A stretch of 64,000 nt of DNA, taken from Thalassocella blandensis (GTDB taxonomy: Bacteria > Pseudomonadota > Gammaproteobacteria > Pseudomonadales > Cellvibrionaceae). This document shows positions 26,099 through 35,947 of the stretch, one piece after another. The DNA lies in contig CABFPG010000004.1 in the NCBI GenBank assembly GCA_902141825.1, positions 310,001 to 374,000 on the forward strand, given 5' to 3'. The stretch's first letter is position 1; every line of letters starts with the position of its first letter. The translations under genes and the position numbers were made by a program. Under the pieces are notes generated by a model. It was not told the DNA's origin. It saw only the letters and a program-made list of their open reading frames with translations, and ran no database searches.

Positions 26099-28183
26099 CT
26101 AACTATTGCGAATCAAGCTCGGGTCAAAGTTTCGATTTTTTCGTGCAAAAATATTATCTTCATCAAAATCAGGTTCAGGAACATTCGTCACCACCAGGCT
26201 CATGGGGAATTTGATAATAAATCGCGTGCCCTCGTTCACCTTGCTGGTAACATCAATAATCGCCTGATGCTCGTCAGCGATTCGTTTGATTGCCTGCAAG
26301 CCAATGCCACTGCCGAACTGTTTAGTCGTGACAGCATCTTCCCACAAATTTTCCAACATATTCTGTGGAATACCCATCCCATTATCTGAAAATGCCACAC
26401 ACACATAATCTGCGGTAGTCCACGTGCGAATCGACATCGTCAAAGGTACACCTTCGCGCTTGGCTTCAATCGCATTTTTCACCACATTGATCACAAGAAT
26501 TTTTAAATCCTCTGGATCTGCTGTGATTTTAGGGGTGTCAGAAAACTGCTTATCTAATTTATCCAACCGTTGGGCAAACAGAAACAAGCTGTCCTCAATT
26601 GTGTCTCGCACAGAAACAGCCTGCAATTTACGCTTTCGCTGACCGCGAAGAATCTGTGCCATCGTGGCTATCAGCTTGGAGCTGCGATCCACCTGCTCCA
26701 GCACAATTTGCGTCTGACGCTCCCGATCATAAATATTGTTGGTTAAAACCCCATCGATAATTGCCAGAGGCGCTTTAATATCGTGATGATAGTGGTTCAT
26801 AACCCCCAACATGGAGAGAGTTTTCTTGGCGTCCCCCAGCTCGTCCTGCATTTCATCAAGACGTTTAATGCGATTGAGCACCTGCCCCAGCTCCTGGCGC
26901 AACCACTCAAAAATTCGAATATCATCGAAGCGATAAAATGATAGCTCGGAGGTACACCCCACCAGAATCAAGGCCACCAAATCACCGTCATATTCAACAG
27001 AAAAGAACGCGTTACAATCACACTTTTCTGCGATTTTCTGAATTTTCTCCGGCGTTTCGTCAGCGATAATCAAGCCTTTATTCTGCTCGCAGTAATGCAG
27101 TAAATCCTCTTTCTGGCTCTTACTTAACTTTTCTTCTTTGAGCGACTTACTGAGGCTGACGGAGTGGATAGCGCCCTTTTCAATTTTCCAGAACTGATAG
27201 CTCTTGGCGCGCACTGTATGAATCAACAAGAACTCCAATACGCGATTGAGCCCTTTTAAATTCATACAAACATTCAACTCGGCACGCGTTGCCTCTTTCA
27301 CTTGCTCATAATCGTAGCCATGGCGAGACATCAGCTTTATCGCGTTGGGCAATGCCCAACGTAATACTCGCGGATACATTTCCAAAACAATCACAATAAA
27401 CATTAACATGACCAGGACACCGGCAATCGACTGATCCAGCTCACCCATCACGGAATGTAAGAAGAAATAAGACCACACCACCAGTGCCAGTATCGCCAGG
27501 CGCGTTAAGCCGACACTCAGCGCCAAGCGAATGTCCATCAAATGGTGCTGAACGGTAGCGTAGAACAGTAAAGAGATGAAAACGATATTCGTCGTCGCGC
27601 CGACTAATTTAAGGTAAAAATCATATTTCACCAGCCAGATACTCATTAAGCCAGTCGACATGGTCATCAGCAGAATGATCATCAGCCAGCGAATCCGTTG
27701 CCGCTCACGATGTGTCGCACTTTTGTAACAGCCAATACACAGTGACACCGCGCCAACCAAGCACCAGAGGAAATTGACGGCAAACAGGTAGAAAATACTG
27801 TCTACTTTGGGCAGGTATCCCCCAATGACACCTTCCAGCTTTGAGGGAACAAAGAATAGATTCGTGATAGCAAGCCCTGCACTCATCAGAGCACCGGGAA
27901 TCAGCACCATGGCCAAATATCGTTTAGATCGGGAGCCAACCAGCCTCCATGCCAGAAATGCAAGCGACGGAGGAATGAAGAACATTCCCCATCGCGTCAG
28001 ATGAAACCAAAAAGACAAGGAGACAAGATCGTCGATGACCGTCAGTAAAAATAATTCTAACGACCACAAGCCCAAACTAAACGCCGTGAAAGCCAAGGCA
28101 ATCGCAGATTTGTTCCTCGTTTTGGTTAATGCGGCACAACCGACAAAAAAATCAATGAGTGCCGTAACTAAGTAATGAACCAT
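26099..28183 (-). CDS. Multi-TM / GAF sensor histidine kinase (7TM-type or PrsK-like)
   Basis: A complete kinase of 694 residues. Residues 1-275 hold about eight or nine hydrophobic helices, beginning VHYLVTALIDFFVGCAALTKTRNKSAIALAFTAF, which resembles the N-terminal 7TM sensor region of histidine kinases. About 300-440 look like a GAF domain. The H-box HHDIKAPLAIIDG gives phospho-His467. The ATPase has VINVVKNAIEA (N box, Asn570), SDNGMGIP (G1) and GSGIGLQAIKRI (G2). No receiver is attached. Its start overlaps the 3' end of the acyltransferase gene by 32 bases, so the two are translationally coupled. The same layout occurs in PrsK, the kinase of exosortase systems. No PrsR-type regulator is present here. 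Confidence 0.88.
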   Translation of the reverse strand: MVHYLVTALIDFFVGCAALTKTRNKSAIALAFTAFSLGLWSLELFLLTVIDDLVSLSFWFHLTRWGMFFIPPSLAFLAWRLVGSRSKRYLAMVLIPGALMSAGLAITNLFFVPSKLEGVIGGYLPKVDSIFYLFAVNFLWCLVGAVSLCIGCYKSATHRERQRIRWLMIILLMTMSTGLMSIWLVKYDFYLKLVGATTNIVFISLLFYATVQHHLMDIRLALSVGLTRLAILALVVWSYFFLHSVMGELDQSIAGVLVMLMFIVIVLEMYPRVLRWALPNAIKLMSRHGYDYEQVKEATRAELNVCMNLKGLNRVLEFLLIHTVRAKSYQFWKIEKGAIHSVSLSKSLKEEKLSKSQKEDLLHYCEQNKGLIIADETPEKIQKIAEKCDCNAFFSVEYDGDLVALILVGCTSELSFYRFDDIRIFEWLRQELGQVLNRIKRLDEMQDELGDAKKTLSMLGVMNHYHHDIKAPLAIIDGVLTNNIYDRERQTQIVLEQVDRSSKLIATMAQILRGQRKRKLQAVSVRDTIEDSLFLFAQRLDKLDKQFSDTPKITADPEDLKILVINVVKNAIEAKREGVPLTMSIRTWTTADYVCVAFSDNGMGIPQNMLENLWEDAVTTKQFGSGIGLQAIKRIADEHQAIIDVTSKVNEGTRFIIKFPMSLVVTNVPEPDFDEDNIFARKNRNFDPSLIRNS

Positions 28184-28823
28184 TTACAATCTCGCGAACT
28201 TCAGGCTTATTAGTTTTACTGTAGATTCTGTCAACAAATCCCATAACATCTTCACAGACGACGAGTAATGTTAAGAATTTTAAATGTGGATATGATTTCA
28301 CATCTGACATCGGTTTAAAATTCAACATTCGATAAAACTTAATATGTTCCGGTCTGATACCTGCCACTAAATATTTAGCATTATTTTCAAGTATAGAGTC
28401 TGCGATGTTTTTATAAATGCTAAACCTAGCTTTTACGCCACCTTTTCTCTGAAAGGAAGGGTCGATAACAAATTTATTCGCCTCAATAAACGTTTTGTCG
28501 TAACCGACAATATCCCCTAATTCACTTTCAAAAACATCCATCACTGGAACACGATTTATCTCACATTTAGGATCGAAAATACACGAGCGAATCGATCCAA
28601 TCGCTTTTTTTTCAAAGTAAGTAAGATAGGAAGTGCAGTTGGGCATCGGATCATATTCATCCATAAATTTTTTCGTTTCGCACTTACTAATATAATCATC
28701 GGCGCTATAACTGCGATAACGCATTGAATACACTCTATCAATTAAAGGTCCTTTAGCCTCCAGACTGTAGTATGGATTGCTATTTAATTGGGTGATATTT
28801 TCCAACTGCTGTTGAACTAACAT
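28152..28823 (-). CDS. LuxI-fold acyltransferase (FeeM / exosortase-acyltransferase-like), possible signal synthase
   Basis: A 223-residue GNAT-superfamily protein with the residue layout of acyl-homoserine-lactone and N-acyl-amino-acid synthases: SMRYRSYSADDYI (Arg35/Arg37), FMDEYD (Asp55, Asp58, the synthase DxxD), AIGSIRSC (Arg79), and FIEANKFVID (Glu114, with Lys117 where LuxI has Arg). A GNAT-like acyl-binding stretch follows (IYKNIADSILENNAKYLVAGIRPEHIKFYRMLNFKPM). LuxI proteins are shorter in the middle. It is closer in outline to FeeM-type synthases and to the PEP-CTERM/exosortase-associated acyltransferase family. AGAGGT precedes the ATG. The gene is visibly more AT-rich than its neighbours. 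It overlaps the kinase gene. The acyl donor and acceptor are unknown. Confidence 0.72.
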   Translation of the reverse strand: MLVQQQLENITQLNSNPYYSLEAKGPLIDRVYSMRYRSYSADDYISKCETKKFMDEYDPMPNCTSYLTYFEKKAIGSIRSCIFDPKCEINRVPVMDVFESELGDIVGYDKTFIEANKFVIDPSFQRKGGVKARFSIYKNIADSILENNAKYLVAGIRPEHIKFYRMLNFKPMSDVKSYPHLKFLTLLVVCEDVMGFVDRIYSKTNKPEVREIVNGSLLSYGTH

Positions 28824-29400
28824 AGTTTCTACCTCTTAACTATTTCAAATCATATTTAAAAACAATCTATTCCCTGCCCAAGCGGCCATGAAAGGTCATA
28901 AATACGGCCGCCGAATCATCTTCCAGGCATCCATAACCCGGTAGAAAAAAAACTGGTGTGAAATGAGGGGGTACCAATGAAATTTGGGTGAAAACTCGAG
29001 GACTTAACTTTGATGCGCAAGTTAACCGTTGTGGGTACATGTATGACGCTGACGCCATAAAACACCGAGTGTCGCCAAACACTTTATTTCCAATAAAATC
29101 AATAACTTATGTTTTGATGGAACCACAGAAATCTGAGATCCATGTAAATATGCGCGCCGGCAAATCTTTTAAGCGACATGAGCGTTTTTTAAGCTATTGA
29201 TAAATAATGAGTTTTTTTTGGTGTCATCTAAATCAATGTGTTTTTGTGATAAAAATCACACTATATCTTTCTATACTCAATATTTTGGATGTTCAGCATG
29301 CAAAACGCCGAAAAATAAGCAGTCAGTTGTGTTGTACATTGCGTGCCACAATCCGATAAAATTCCCCCTCTTCACTCTTCCTTAAGAAACGCGCAATTCG
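28824..29400. other. Divergent spacer between the acyltransferase and mnmA
   Basis: A 577-bp region with only short, unconvincing frames on both strands (about 70 codons each at 28867-29082 minus and 28988-29200 plus). Short inverted repeats CGGCC/GGCCG occur near 28882-28910, close to the acyltransferase. The clearest signal is a CRP-type palindrome at 29245-29260. Confidence 0.45.
29245..29260. promoter_or_regulatory. CRP/Vfr-type binding site
   Basis: TGTGA-TAAAAA-TCACA matches both half-sites of the CRP consensus (TGTGA-N6-TCACA) exactly. It is centred about 150 bp upstream of mnmA and about 430 bp upstream of the acyltransferase gene. Which gene it controls is unclear. Confidence 0.6.
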
Positions 29401-30576
29401 ATGGTTAACAGCAGCAACGACAAACAATCCAGTCAGCACAATCCACCCAAAGTTATTGTCGGGATGTCCGGCGGTGTAGACTCCTCGGTGTCAGCATTAC
29501 TTTTGCAACAGCAGGGGTATCATGTTGAAGGCTTGTTCATGAAAAACTGGAACGAAGATGACGGCACAGAATATTGCACGGCCGTAAAGGATTTGCTTGA
29601 TGCGGCTGCGGTGTGCCAAAAGCTCGGTATTCATTTGCACACAGCCAACTTCGCTGCGCAATACTGGGATAATGTGTTTGAACATTTTCTCCTGGAATAC
29701 AAAGCCGGCAGAACACCAAACCCCGACATTCTGTGTAATCGCGAAATAAAATTTAAAGTCTTTCTTGAGTATGCCGAATCACTTGGGGCAGATTTTATTG
29801 CAACAGGCCATTACACTCGCACGACCACACGCGATGGTCACACCTATTTGTGTAAAGGTCTCGACCCGAATAAAGACCAGAGTTATTTTTTACATGCGGT
29901 ATCTGAAAAAGAATTTGCAAAAACGCTCTTTCCAATCGGCGACATGGAAAAAACAGAAGTTCGTCGCATTGCCGAAAAACACGACCTGGTGACGCACAAC
30001 AAAAAAGACAGCACGGGGATCTGTTTTATCGGTGAACGCAGATTCAAAGACTTTTTAGAAAATTATCTCCCGGCCCAGCCAGGTAATATTGTGACGGACA
30101 CAGGCGACGTCATTGGCTCACATCAGGGACTGATGTATCACACCATTGGCCAACGCCAAGGTTTAGGAATTGGCGGTGTGCCCGGAGCAAAAGAAGAACC
30201 CTGGTATGTAGCAGAAAAAGACCTGGATACAAACCAGCTGGTGGTTGTACAAGGAGGCCAACACCCTCTGTTGTTCAAAAACAGTTTGATTGCGGGACAG
30301 GTACATTGGATAAATAATCAACCAATTCAAAATAAAATGCACTGTAAAGCAAAGACCCGCTATCGTCAGGCCGATCAAGACTGTATCATTTATTTCGATG
30401 ACACAGCGCCGGATACTATAAACGTGGTTTTTAATAAGCCACAACGCGCCATTACACCGGGTCAATCTGTCGTATTTTATCAGGATGACATTTGTCTTGG
30501 AGGTGCTGTTATTGAGAAAGCCAGCAACATCCCCGCGGAACAAATCACTGACAATAAAACAGTAACCTCATCATGA
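29401..30576 (+). CDS. mnmA: tRNA-specific 2-thiouridylase MnmA
   Basis: Inserts sulfur at C2 of wobble uridine 34 in tRNA for Lys, Glu and Gln, taking sulfur relayed from IscS through the Tus proteins. The PP-loop SGGVDSS (about 23-29) binds ATP. Catalytic Cys112 (in [13 protein letters not shown]) and Cys208 (in [13 protein letters not shown]) are both present. [10 protein letters not shown] and [13 protein letters not shown] are family signatures. At 391 residues the length is slightly above the enterobacterial protein because of a Ser/Gln-rich N-terminal 15 residues. It is followed by hflD after 37 bases, as in E. coli and Pseudomonas. Confidence 0.97.
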   Translation: MVNSSNDKQSSQHNPPKVIVGMSGGVDSSVSALLLQQQGYHVEGLFMKNWNEDDGTEYCTAVKDLLDAAAVCQKLGIHLHTANFAAQYWDNVFEHFLLEYKAGRTPNPDILCNREIKFKVFLEYAESLGADFIATGHYTRTTTRDGHTYLCKGLDPNKDQSYFLHAVSEKEFAKTLFPIGDMEKTEVRRIAEKHDLVTHNKKDSTGICFIGERRFKDFLENYLPAQPGNIVTDTGDVIGSHQGLMYHTIGQRQGLGIGGVPGAKEEPWYVAEKDLDTNQLVVVQGGQHPLLFKNSLIAGQVHWINNQPIQNKMHCKAKTRYRQADQDCIIYFDDTAPDTINVVFNKPQRAITPGQSVVFYQDDICLGGAVIEKASNIPAEQITDNKTVTSS

Positions 30577-30613
30577 ATCCACCACAAAGAAAATATAAAA
30601 ATCGATAGGACAC

Positions 30614-31258
30614 ATGACTTTGCAAAACTCATTGCATGAAATAGTTATTGCCCTCGCCGGCGCGATACAAGCGATCAGCGTCGTTGAACAACTGGCGAAA
30701 ACAGGCTATTTGAGAACTGAAGAATATGAAACGGCGGTGAACAGTTTATTTGTGCGAGATCCTGATGCCGCAGCAGATGTATTTGGACGCCCGGAAAACC
30801 TGAGCTTTGGTTTCGAAACCCTGACGGAACTACTCAACAACCATCGGGACCCCAAAAACAGTGATTTACTCCGCTATGTACTCGGTGCCATGCACTTGCA
30901 AAAGCGACTGTCACGGCGTTCAGATATGTTGTATGTCATCTCGAATCGACTGGAGAAAGCCCAAAGCCAAGCCCAGCACTTTGGTGTAAGCCACGAAAAT
31001 GTAGCCTCTAACCTGGCAGAAATCTATACCGACACCGTCAGTAAGTTTTCCTATCGGATTCAAATCAGCGGCGAGTATGGCTATTTGCAACAGGCGCGAG
31101 TTGCCAATCAGATTCGCACCCTGCTTTTAGCTGCTATCCGAGCTTTTACTCTCTGGCGCCAGGTCGGTGGTGGACGCCTGCAGATTATTTTCAAACGAGG
31201 CAAGCTCGCTGAAATCGCCAGCCAACTCAACGACCAGTACAGAAAAACCGTTCACTAG
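30614..31258 (+). CDS. hflD: HflD, high-frequency lysogenization protein homolog
   Basis: A 214-residue, mostly helical protein of the HflD family, peripheral to the inner membrane; in E. coli it interacts with phage lambda CII. The start LHEIVIALAGAIQAISVVEQLAKTG and the C-terminal GEYGYLQQARVANQIRTLLLAAIRAFTLWRQVGGGRLQ are characteristic. Its placement between mnmA and purB is the conserved gammaproteobacterial order. The housekeeping role is poorly understood. A possible intrinsic terminator follows 15 bases after the stop. Confidence 0.93.
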   Translation: MTLQNSLHEIVIALAGAIQAISVVEQLAKTGYLRTEEYETAVNSLFVRDPDAAADVFGRPENLSFGFETLTELLNNHRDPKNSDLLRYVLGAMHLQKRLSRRSDMLYVISNRLEKAQSQAQHFGVSHENVASNLAEIYTDTVSKFSYRIQISGEYGYLQQARVANQIRTLLLAAIRAFTLWRQVGGGRLQIIFKRGKLAEIASQLNDQYRKTVH

Positions 31259-31273
31259 CGCCATCAGTCAAAT

Positions 31274-31296
31274 CCTGCTGCAAAAAAGCAGGTTTT
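31274..31296 (+). terminator. Possible intrinsic terminator after hflD
   Basis: CCTGCT and AGCAGG pair across a seven-base loop and are followed by TTTT. The stem is short, so termination may be partial before purB. Confidence 0.45.
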
Positions 31297-31482
31297 GCTG
31301 TACACTGCGCGTCCTTTTTTAGAACGTCTCCAATATGCGCTATTAACGCATTTGCGGGACTTTCGCATGCTGAACTCAATTTTGATTTCCATTACAGATC
31401 AAAATCGAACCCTGACCCTGTCCAGCCGCTTCGTTGGATCTGGTCAATTTAAACCTGACGTTAGATTTAGCTAGAGACCTAA

Positions 31483-32874
<1,392 letters not shown>

Positions 32875-32901
32875 CATCGGACCCAAGCACGAATTACCAA
32901 C

Positions 32902-34074
32902 ATGCCGGCGCTAAAGCAATTAGGCTCAATGCCAATAGACGAATTCCTGCGTGACTATTGGCAGAAAAAGCCTGTGCTTATTCGCCAGGCATTTACCGAT
33001 CTGCAAGACATTATCAGCGCGGATGAACTGGCAGGACTCTCTCTTGAGGAAGACGTCAATTCGCGCCTGATAATCGAAACACCAACTCAGCCAGCAAGCA
33101 CAACAACAAGCACAACAAATAGTACTCCACAGAGTAACTGGCAAGTACAGCACGGCCCTCTGGCTGACGGCACGTTTTCCAATCTTCCTGAATCTCACTG
33201 GTCACTGCTGGTCCAGCATGTTGATGCACTGGACCCCAACGTAAACCAATTCCTGCAAAATTTTCGCTTCATTCCCAACTGGCGCCTAGACGACATTATG
33301 ATCAGCTATGCCACGGACATGGGGGGCGTTGGCCCGCACTTTGACTACTATGATGTATTTCTCATTCAAGCCGCTGGTAAACGTCGCTGGCGACTGGGAC
33401 AAAACTGCAACAGTCAGAGTGCCCTCGTGCCCGACCAGCCGATGAAGTTACTGCAGGAATTTACCACGTCAGAAGACTGGATAGTGGAACCGGGAGATCT
33501 GCTTTACGTGCCTGCGCAACTTGCGCACTGGGGTGAAGCTATTGGCGAGTCAATGACGTACTCAGTTGGCTTTCGCGCTCCCGCTGATGCTGATATTTTA
33601 CTGGAATACGCACAAGAAAAGGCGTCCAGCAGTCCAGCGGATATACGCTATCGCGACCCGGATCTGCAGTTCAGCGAAGCCAGCAATGCAATAGGTGAAG
33701 ACGCTATCACTAAAGTACAAGCCATGCTGCTAGCCCACTGCCAAGACAAAACCAGTATTGCGAAGTGGCTGGGGGAATATTCTACGGAGCTAAAACAGAA
33801 TATTGAGTGCATGCTGGCACCGCTGGACGAAAACGAATTGGAACTCTCCCCTTTTCAGTTGTCGCCTTACTGCCGCACCGCCTATTACGCGATTGATTCC
33901 ACCCCCAAAAACGCCCTGGCCTTATTGTTTGTTAACGGCCAGAGCTGGGAGTGCGACCTGCGCTTTGCCAGAGATATAAGCCAATACCAGGCCATAGAGT
34001 TCCAGCAACTCGTTGAGCGCGAACAAAAAATAGTGCTAGAGTTACATGCACTCGAAGTTTTGTGTCGCCCGTAG
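32902..34074 (+). CDS. roxA: Ribosomal protein uL16 arginine hydroxylase RoxA (YcfD), JmjC-type cupin
   Basis: A 2-oxoglutarate/Fe(II) oxygenase that hydroxylates an arginine of ribosomal protein L16. The iron-binding triad is His146 and Asp148 in VGPHFDYYDVFLIQ plus His209 in PAQLAHWGEA. KRRWRLGQ and EPGDLLYVPA are typical of the JmjC cupin core. The C-terminal half is a winged-helix-like domain needed for dimerisation in the known structures. A low-complexity Thr/Ser insert (about 61-78) makes it a little longer than the E. coli enzyme. The roxA-purB adjacency is also seen in Pseudomonas relatives. Confidence 0.93.
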   Translation: MPALKQLGSMPIDEFLRDYWQKKPVLIRQAFTDLQDIISADELAGLSLEEDVNSRLIIETPTQPASTTTSTTNSTPQSNWQVQHGPLADGTFSNLPESHWSLLVQHVDALDPNVNQFLQNFRFIPNWRLDDIMISYATDMGGVGPHFDYYDVFLIQAAGKRRWRLGQNCNSQSALVPDQPMKLLQEFTTSEDWIVEPGDLLYVPAQLAHWGEAIGESMTYSVGFRAPADADILLEYAQEKASSSPADIRYRDPDLQFSEASNAIGEDAITKVQAMLLAHCQDKTSIAKWLGEYSTELKQNIECMLAPLDENELELSPFQLSPYCRTAYYAIDSTPKNALALLFVNGQSWECDLRFARDISQYQAIEFQQLVEREQKIVLELHALEVLCRP

Positions 34075-34166
34075 GGCCAACATTGCAGAACTGATTTTCA
34101 CGGAGCGTTGTAAGAAGCAACACAACGCTACACGCAGCCAAAAGCCTGACGCATGTGGAGGTAGCC

Positions 34167-35153
34167 ATGGCCTATTCCTATACTTCATCAAACACACGAG
34201 AATTGTTCGAGCTCTCTCAAATATCATGGCAGGAAAATCTCGAAGCACTCAGTGAAATTCGACGAAAAGTCTTTGTTGAAGAACAAGGCGTAAGCGCCGA
34301 TGAAGAATGGGATGGACTGGACGAACTCAACAGCACCCTGCACTTTCACGCACAAAAAATTGAAGCAAGCGATACAGATTCTAAAACCATTGCAACCGCA
34401 CGGGTCCTGGAGGACGGAAAGATTGGGCGCATGTGTGTCCTGCAAGAATTTCGCGGACACGGCATTGGCAAAGCGCTGCTGCAAGAGATTTTAAACACCT
34501 TGATTGAGCAACAGCGGTATACACAAGTGTATTTATACGCTCAAATATCCGCTCAGGCTTTTTATGAATCCGTAGGTTTTCAAGCTGTTGGCAATACCTT
34601 CATGGAAGCAGGCATAGAACATATTCGAATGGAATTGGATATCACCAACGCGGAAAACTTTTCATCCATCTACGAAGATCGTGTCATTCGCCTTCACAGC
34701 ATGCAGCAGTTCGAACAACACTTACAGCAACTTATTGCGATGGGCAGGTATACACTCGACATTCTTACTCACCATTTGAATCCGCAACTATTTACATCGC
34801 GTGTAGCGGATGAAATATCCAAACTCGCACGAAACCACCGCCAATCTCAGGTGAGAATCTTAGTGGAAGACACCAAAACACTGGTTGGTATCAGCCATCC
34901 CGTGGTGCAATTAAGCCAGCGCCTCTCTTCCAGCGTGGAAATTAAAAAACTGAATAATGGACCAGATATTGGCAGCGAAGCGTTCACGATTATTGATAGA
35001 AACCGGTTACTGTTTTTTAATGATGAAACAGCTCTTCAAGGGTTCGCACGTTATAACGCAGCAGCGGAATGTGAACACCAGCTGCAGAATTTTGAACACC
35101 TTTGGCAAACCTATGGCATAAAAGACCCAGAATTGAGTCGACTTTATTTGTAG
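34167..35153 (+). CDS. GNAT acetyltransferase fused to a C-terminal DUF7931-like domain
   Basis: The N-terminal half is a GNAT domain: EIRRKVFVEEQGVSADEEWDGLD (ElaA-like), GKIGRMCVLQEFRGHGIGKALLQEIL with the acetyl-CoA-binding R-x-x-G-x-G/A motif, and AFYESVGFQAVGNTFMEAGIEHIRMEL. The C-terminal 160 residues (MQQFEQHLQQLIAMGRYTLDILTHHLNPQLFTS and RQSQVRILVEDTKTLVGISHPVVQLSQRL) do not belong to GNAT and look like the partner domain seen in Pseudomonas homologues, possibly phospholipase-D-like in fold. I start at the ATG at 34167 because GGAGG lies five bases upstream; a GTG at 34155 overlaps that ribosome site. The substrate is unknown. Confidence 0.75.
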   Translation: MAYSYTSSNTRELFELSQISWQENLEALSEIRRKVFVEEQGVSADEEWDGLDELNSTLHFHAQKIEASDTDSKTIATARVLEDGKIGRMCVLQEFRGHGIGKALLQEILNTLIEQQRYTQVYLYAQISAQAFYESVGFQAVGNTFMEAGIEHIRMELDITNAENFSSIYEDRVIRLHSMQQFEQHLQQLIAMGRYTLDILTHHLNPQLFTSRVADEISKLARNHRQSQVRILVEDTKTLVGISHPVVQLSQRLSSSVEIKKLNNGPDIGSEAFTIIDRNRLLFFNDETALQGFARYNAAAECEHQLQNFEHLWQTYGIKDPELSRLYL

Positions 35154-35231
35154 TTGTCGTTTATCCATGCTTTGCAGCGCAAGGCTTATGAGTTTACCCG
35201 CCCCTTTTACCTGCGAGGTGATTATATCGCC

Positions 35232-35321
35232 TGTTAAAAGCTGCCGGTTGAGAGCCTAATGTTAAAAGCTTTGTGATCAGAGCTTTATGCGTTAAAAGCC
35301 TTGTATTAACAGCCACCTGTT
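35232..35321. repeat. Degenerate repeat with GTTAAAAGC every 28-30 bp
   Basis: GTTAAAAGC occurs at 35233, 35261 and 35291, and a decayed fourth copy (TGTTAAGCAACAGC) follows. It lies between the GNAT and Rieske genes. Confidence 0.55.
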
Positions 35322-35347
35322 AAGCAACAGCTACAAATAAGCAACAA

Positions 35348-35671
35348 CTACAAAGTATCGGTATCCACACCCAGCTTATTGCCATCGTAAGCGATGGGAT
35401 AAAACCTTAAGCGCTCTATCGTATCGCCTAAAGGCCCATTTGCTTTTCCATTTAACAAACTAAATTCAATGCCATGAGCTCGGCAACGAAGGGTACACTG
35501 CGCGCCTTGAGAGGCATCGGTTAATGGTACATCCATATGGGGGCATCGATTTTCAATCAGGAATGTTTTCCCCTCCAGTTGACAGAGTAAAAGTGCCTTA
35601 CCGTCTACTTTGAAGGGCCTCTGATAACCATCATAAAGTTGGCTGAGTTGTTCTAATGGGATAAATGCCAT
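35348..35671 (-). CDS. Small Rieske [2Fe-2S] protein
   Basis: A 107-residue single-domain Rieske protein. Cluster ligands are visible: Cys43-x-His45 in NRCPHMDVPL and Cys63-x-x-His66 in LRCRAHGIEF. There is no signal peptide or catalytic domain, so it is a cytosolic ferredoxin-like electron carrier of the NirD/BphF type. The partner is not obvious from context, as it lies alone between the GNAT gene and pabB. Confidence 0.9.
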   Translation of the reverse strand: MAFIPLEQLSQLYDGYQRPFKVDGKALLLCQLEGKTFLIENRCPHMDVPLTDASQGAQCTLRCRAHGIEFSLLNGKANGPLGDTIERLRFYPIAYDGNKLGVDTDTL

Positions 35672-35947
35672 ACATTAGGCCTTTCGTATTTGTGAGTTCT
35701 TCGGACTACGTGATAACAGCCAGGCCTTGTTTGCTGCAGTACCAATACCTGGAGCGCGCACTAAGCCCAATAAATCAGACGTCATATTGCGTCAGCCGTA
35801 CGTATCTATTTTCACATTGGCATATTAAAATAACGTGTTCTCACAGTAAAAATCAATGGCGCCTTGTCCCTGCATGTAGAATCCTTGCTGATACTCCAGG
35901 CACTTCGCGCAAAGAAGTATAAAATCAGCCCAGTTTTTTTACTCGTA

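Noticed and set aside
26099-28183. Definite PrsK of an exosortase/PEP-CTERM system
   Set aside because: The domain layout fits, but no exosortase, PrsR or PEP-CTERM protein is visible in the window, so the name is not used.
28867-29200. Small ORFs (about 70 codons) upstream of the acyltransferase gene and of mnmA
   Set aside because: No ribosome site, no recognisable motif, and frames on both strands overlap each other.
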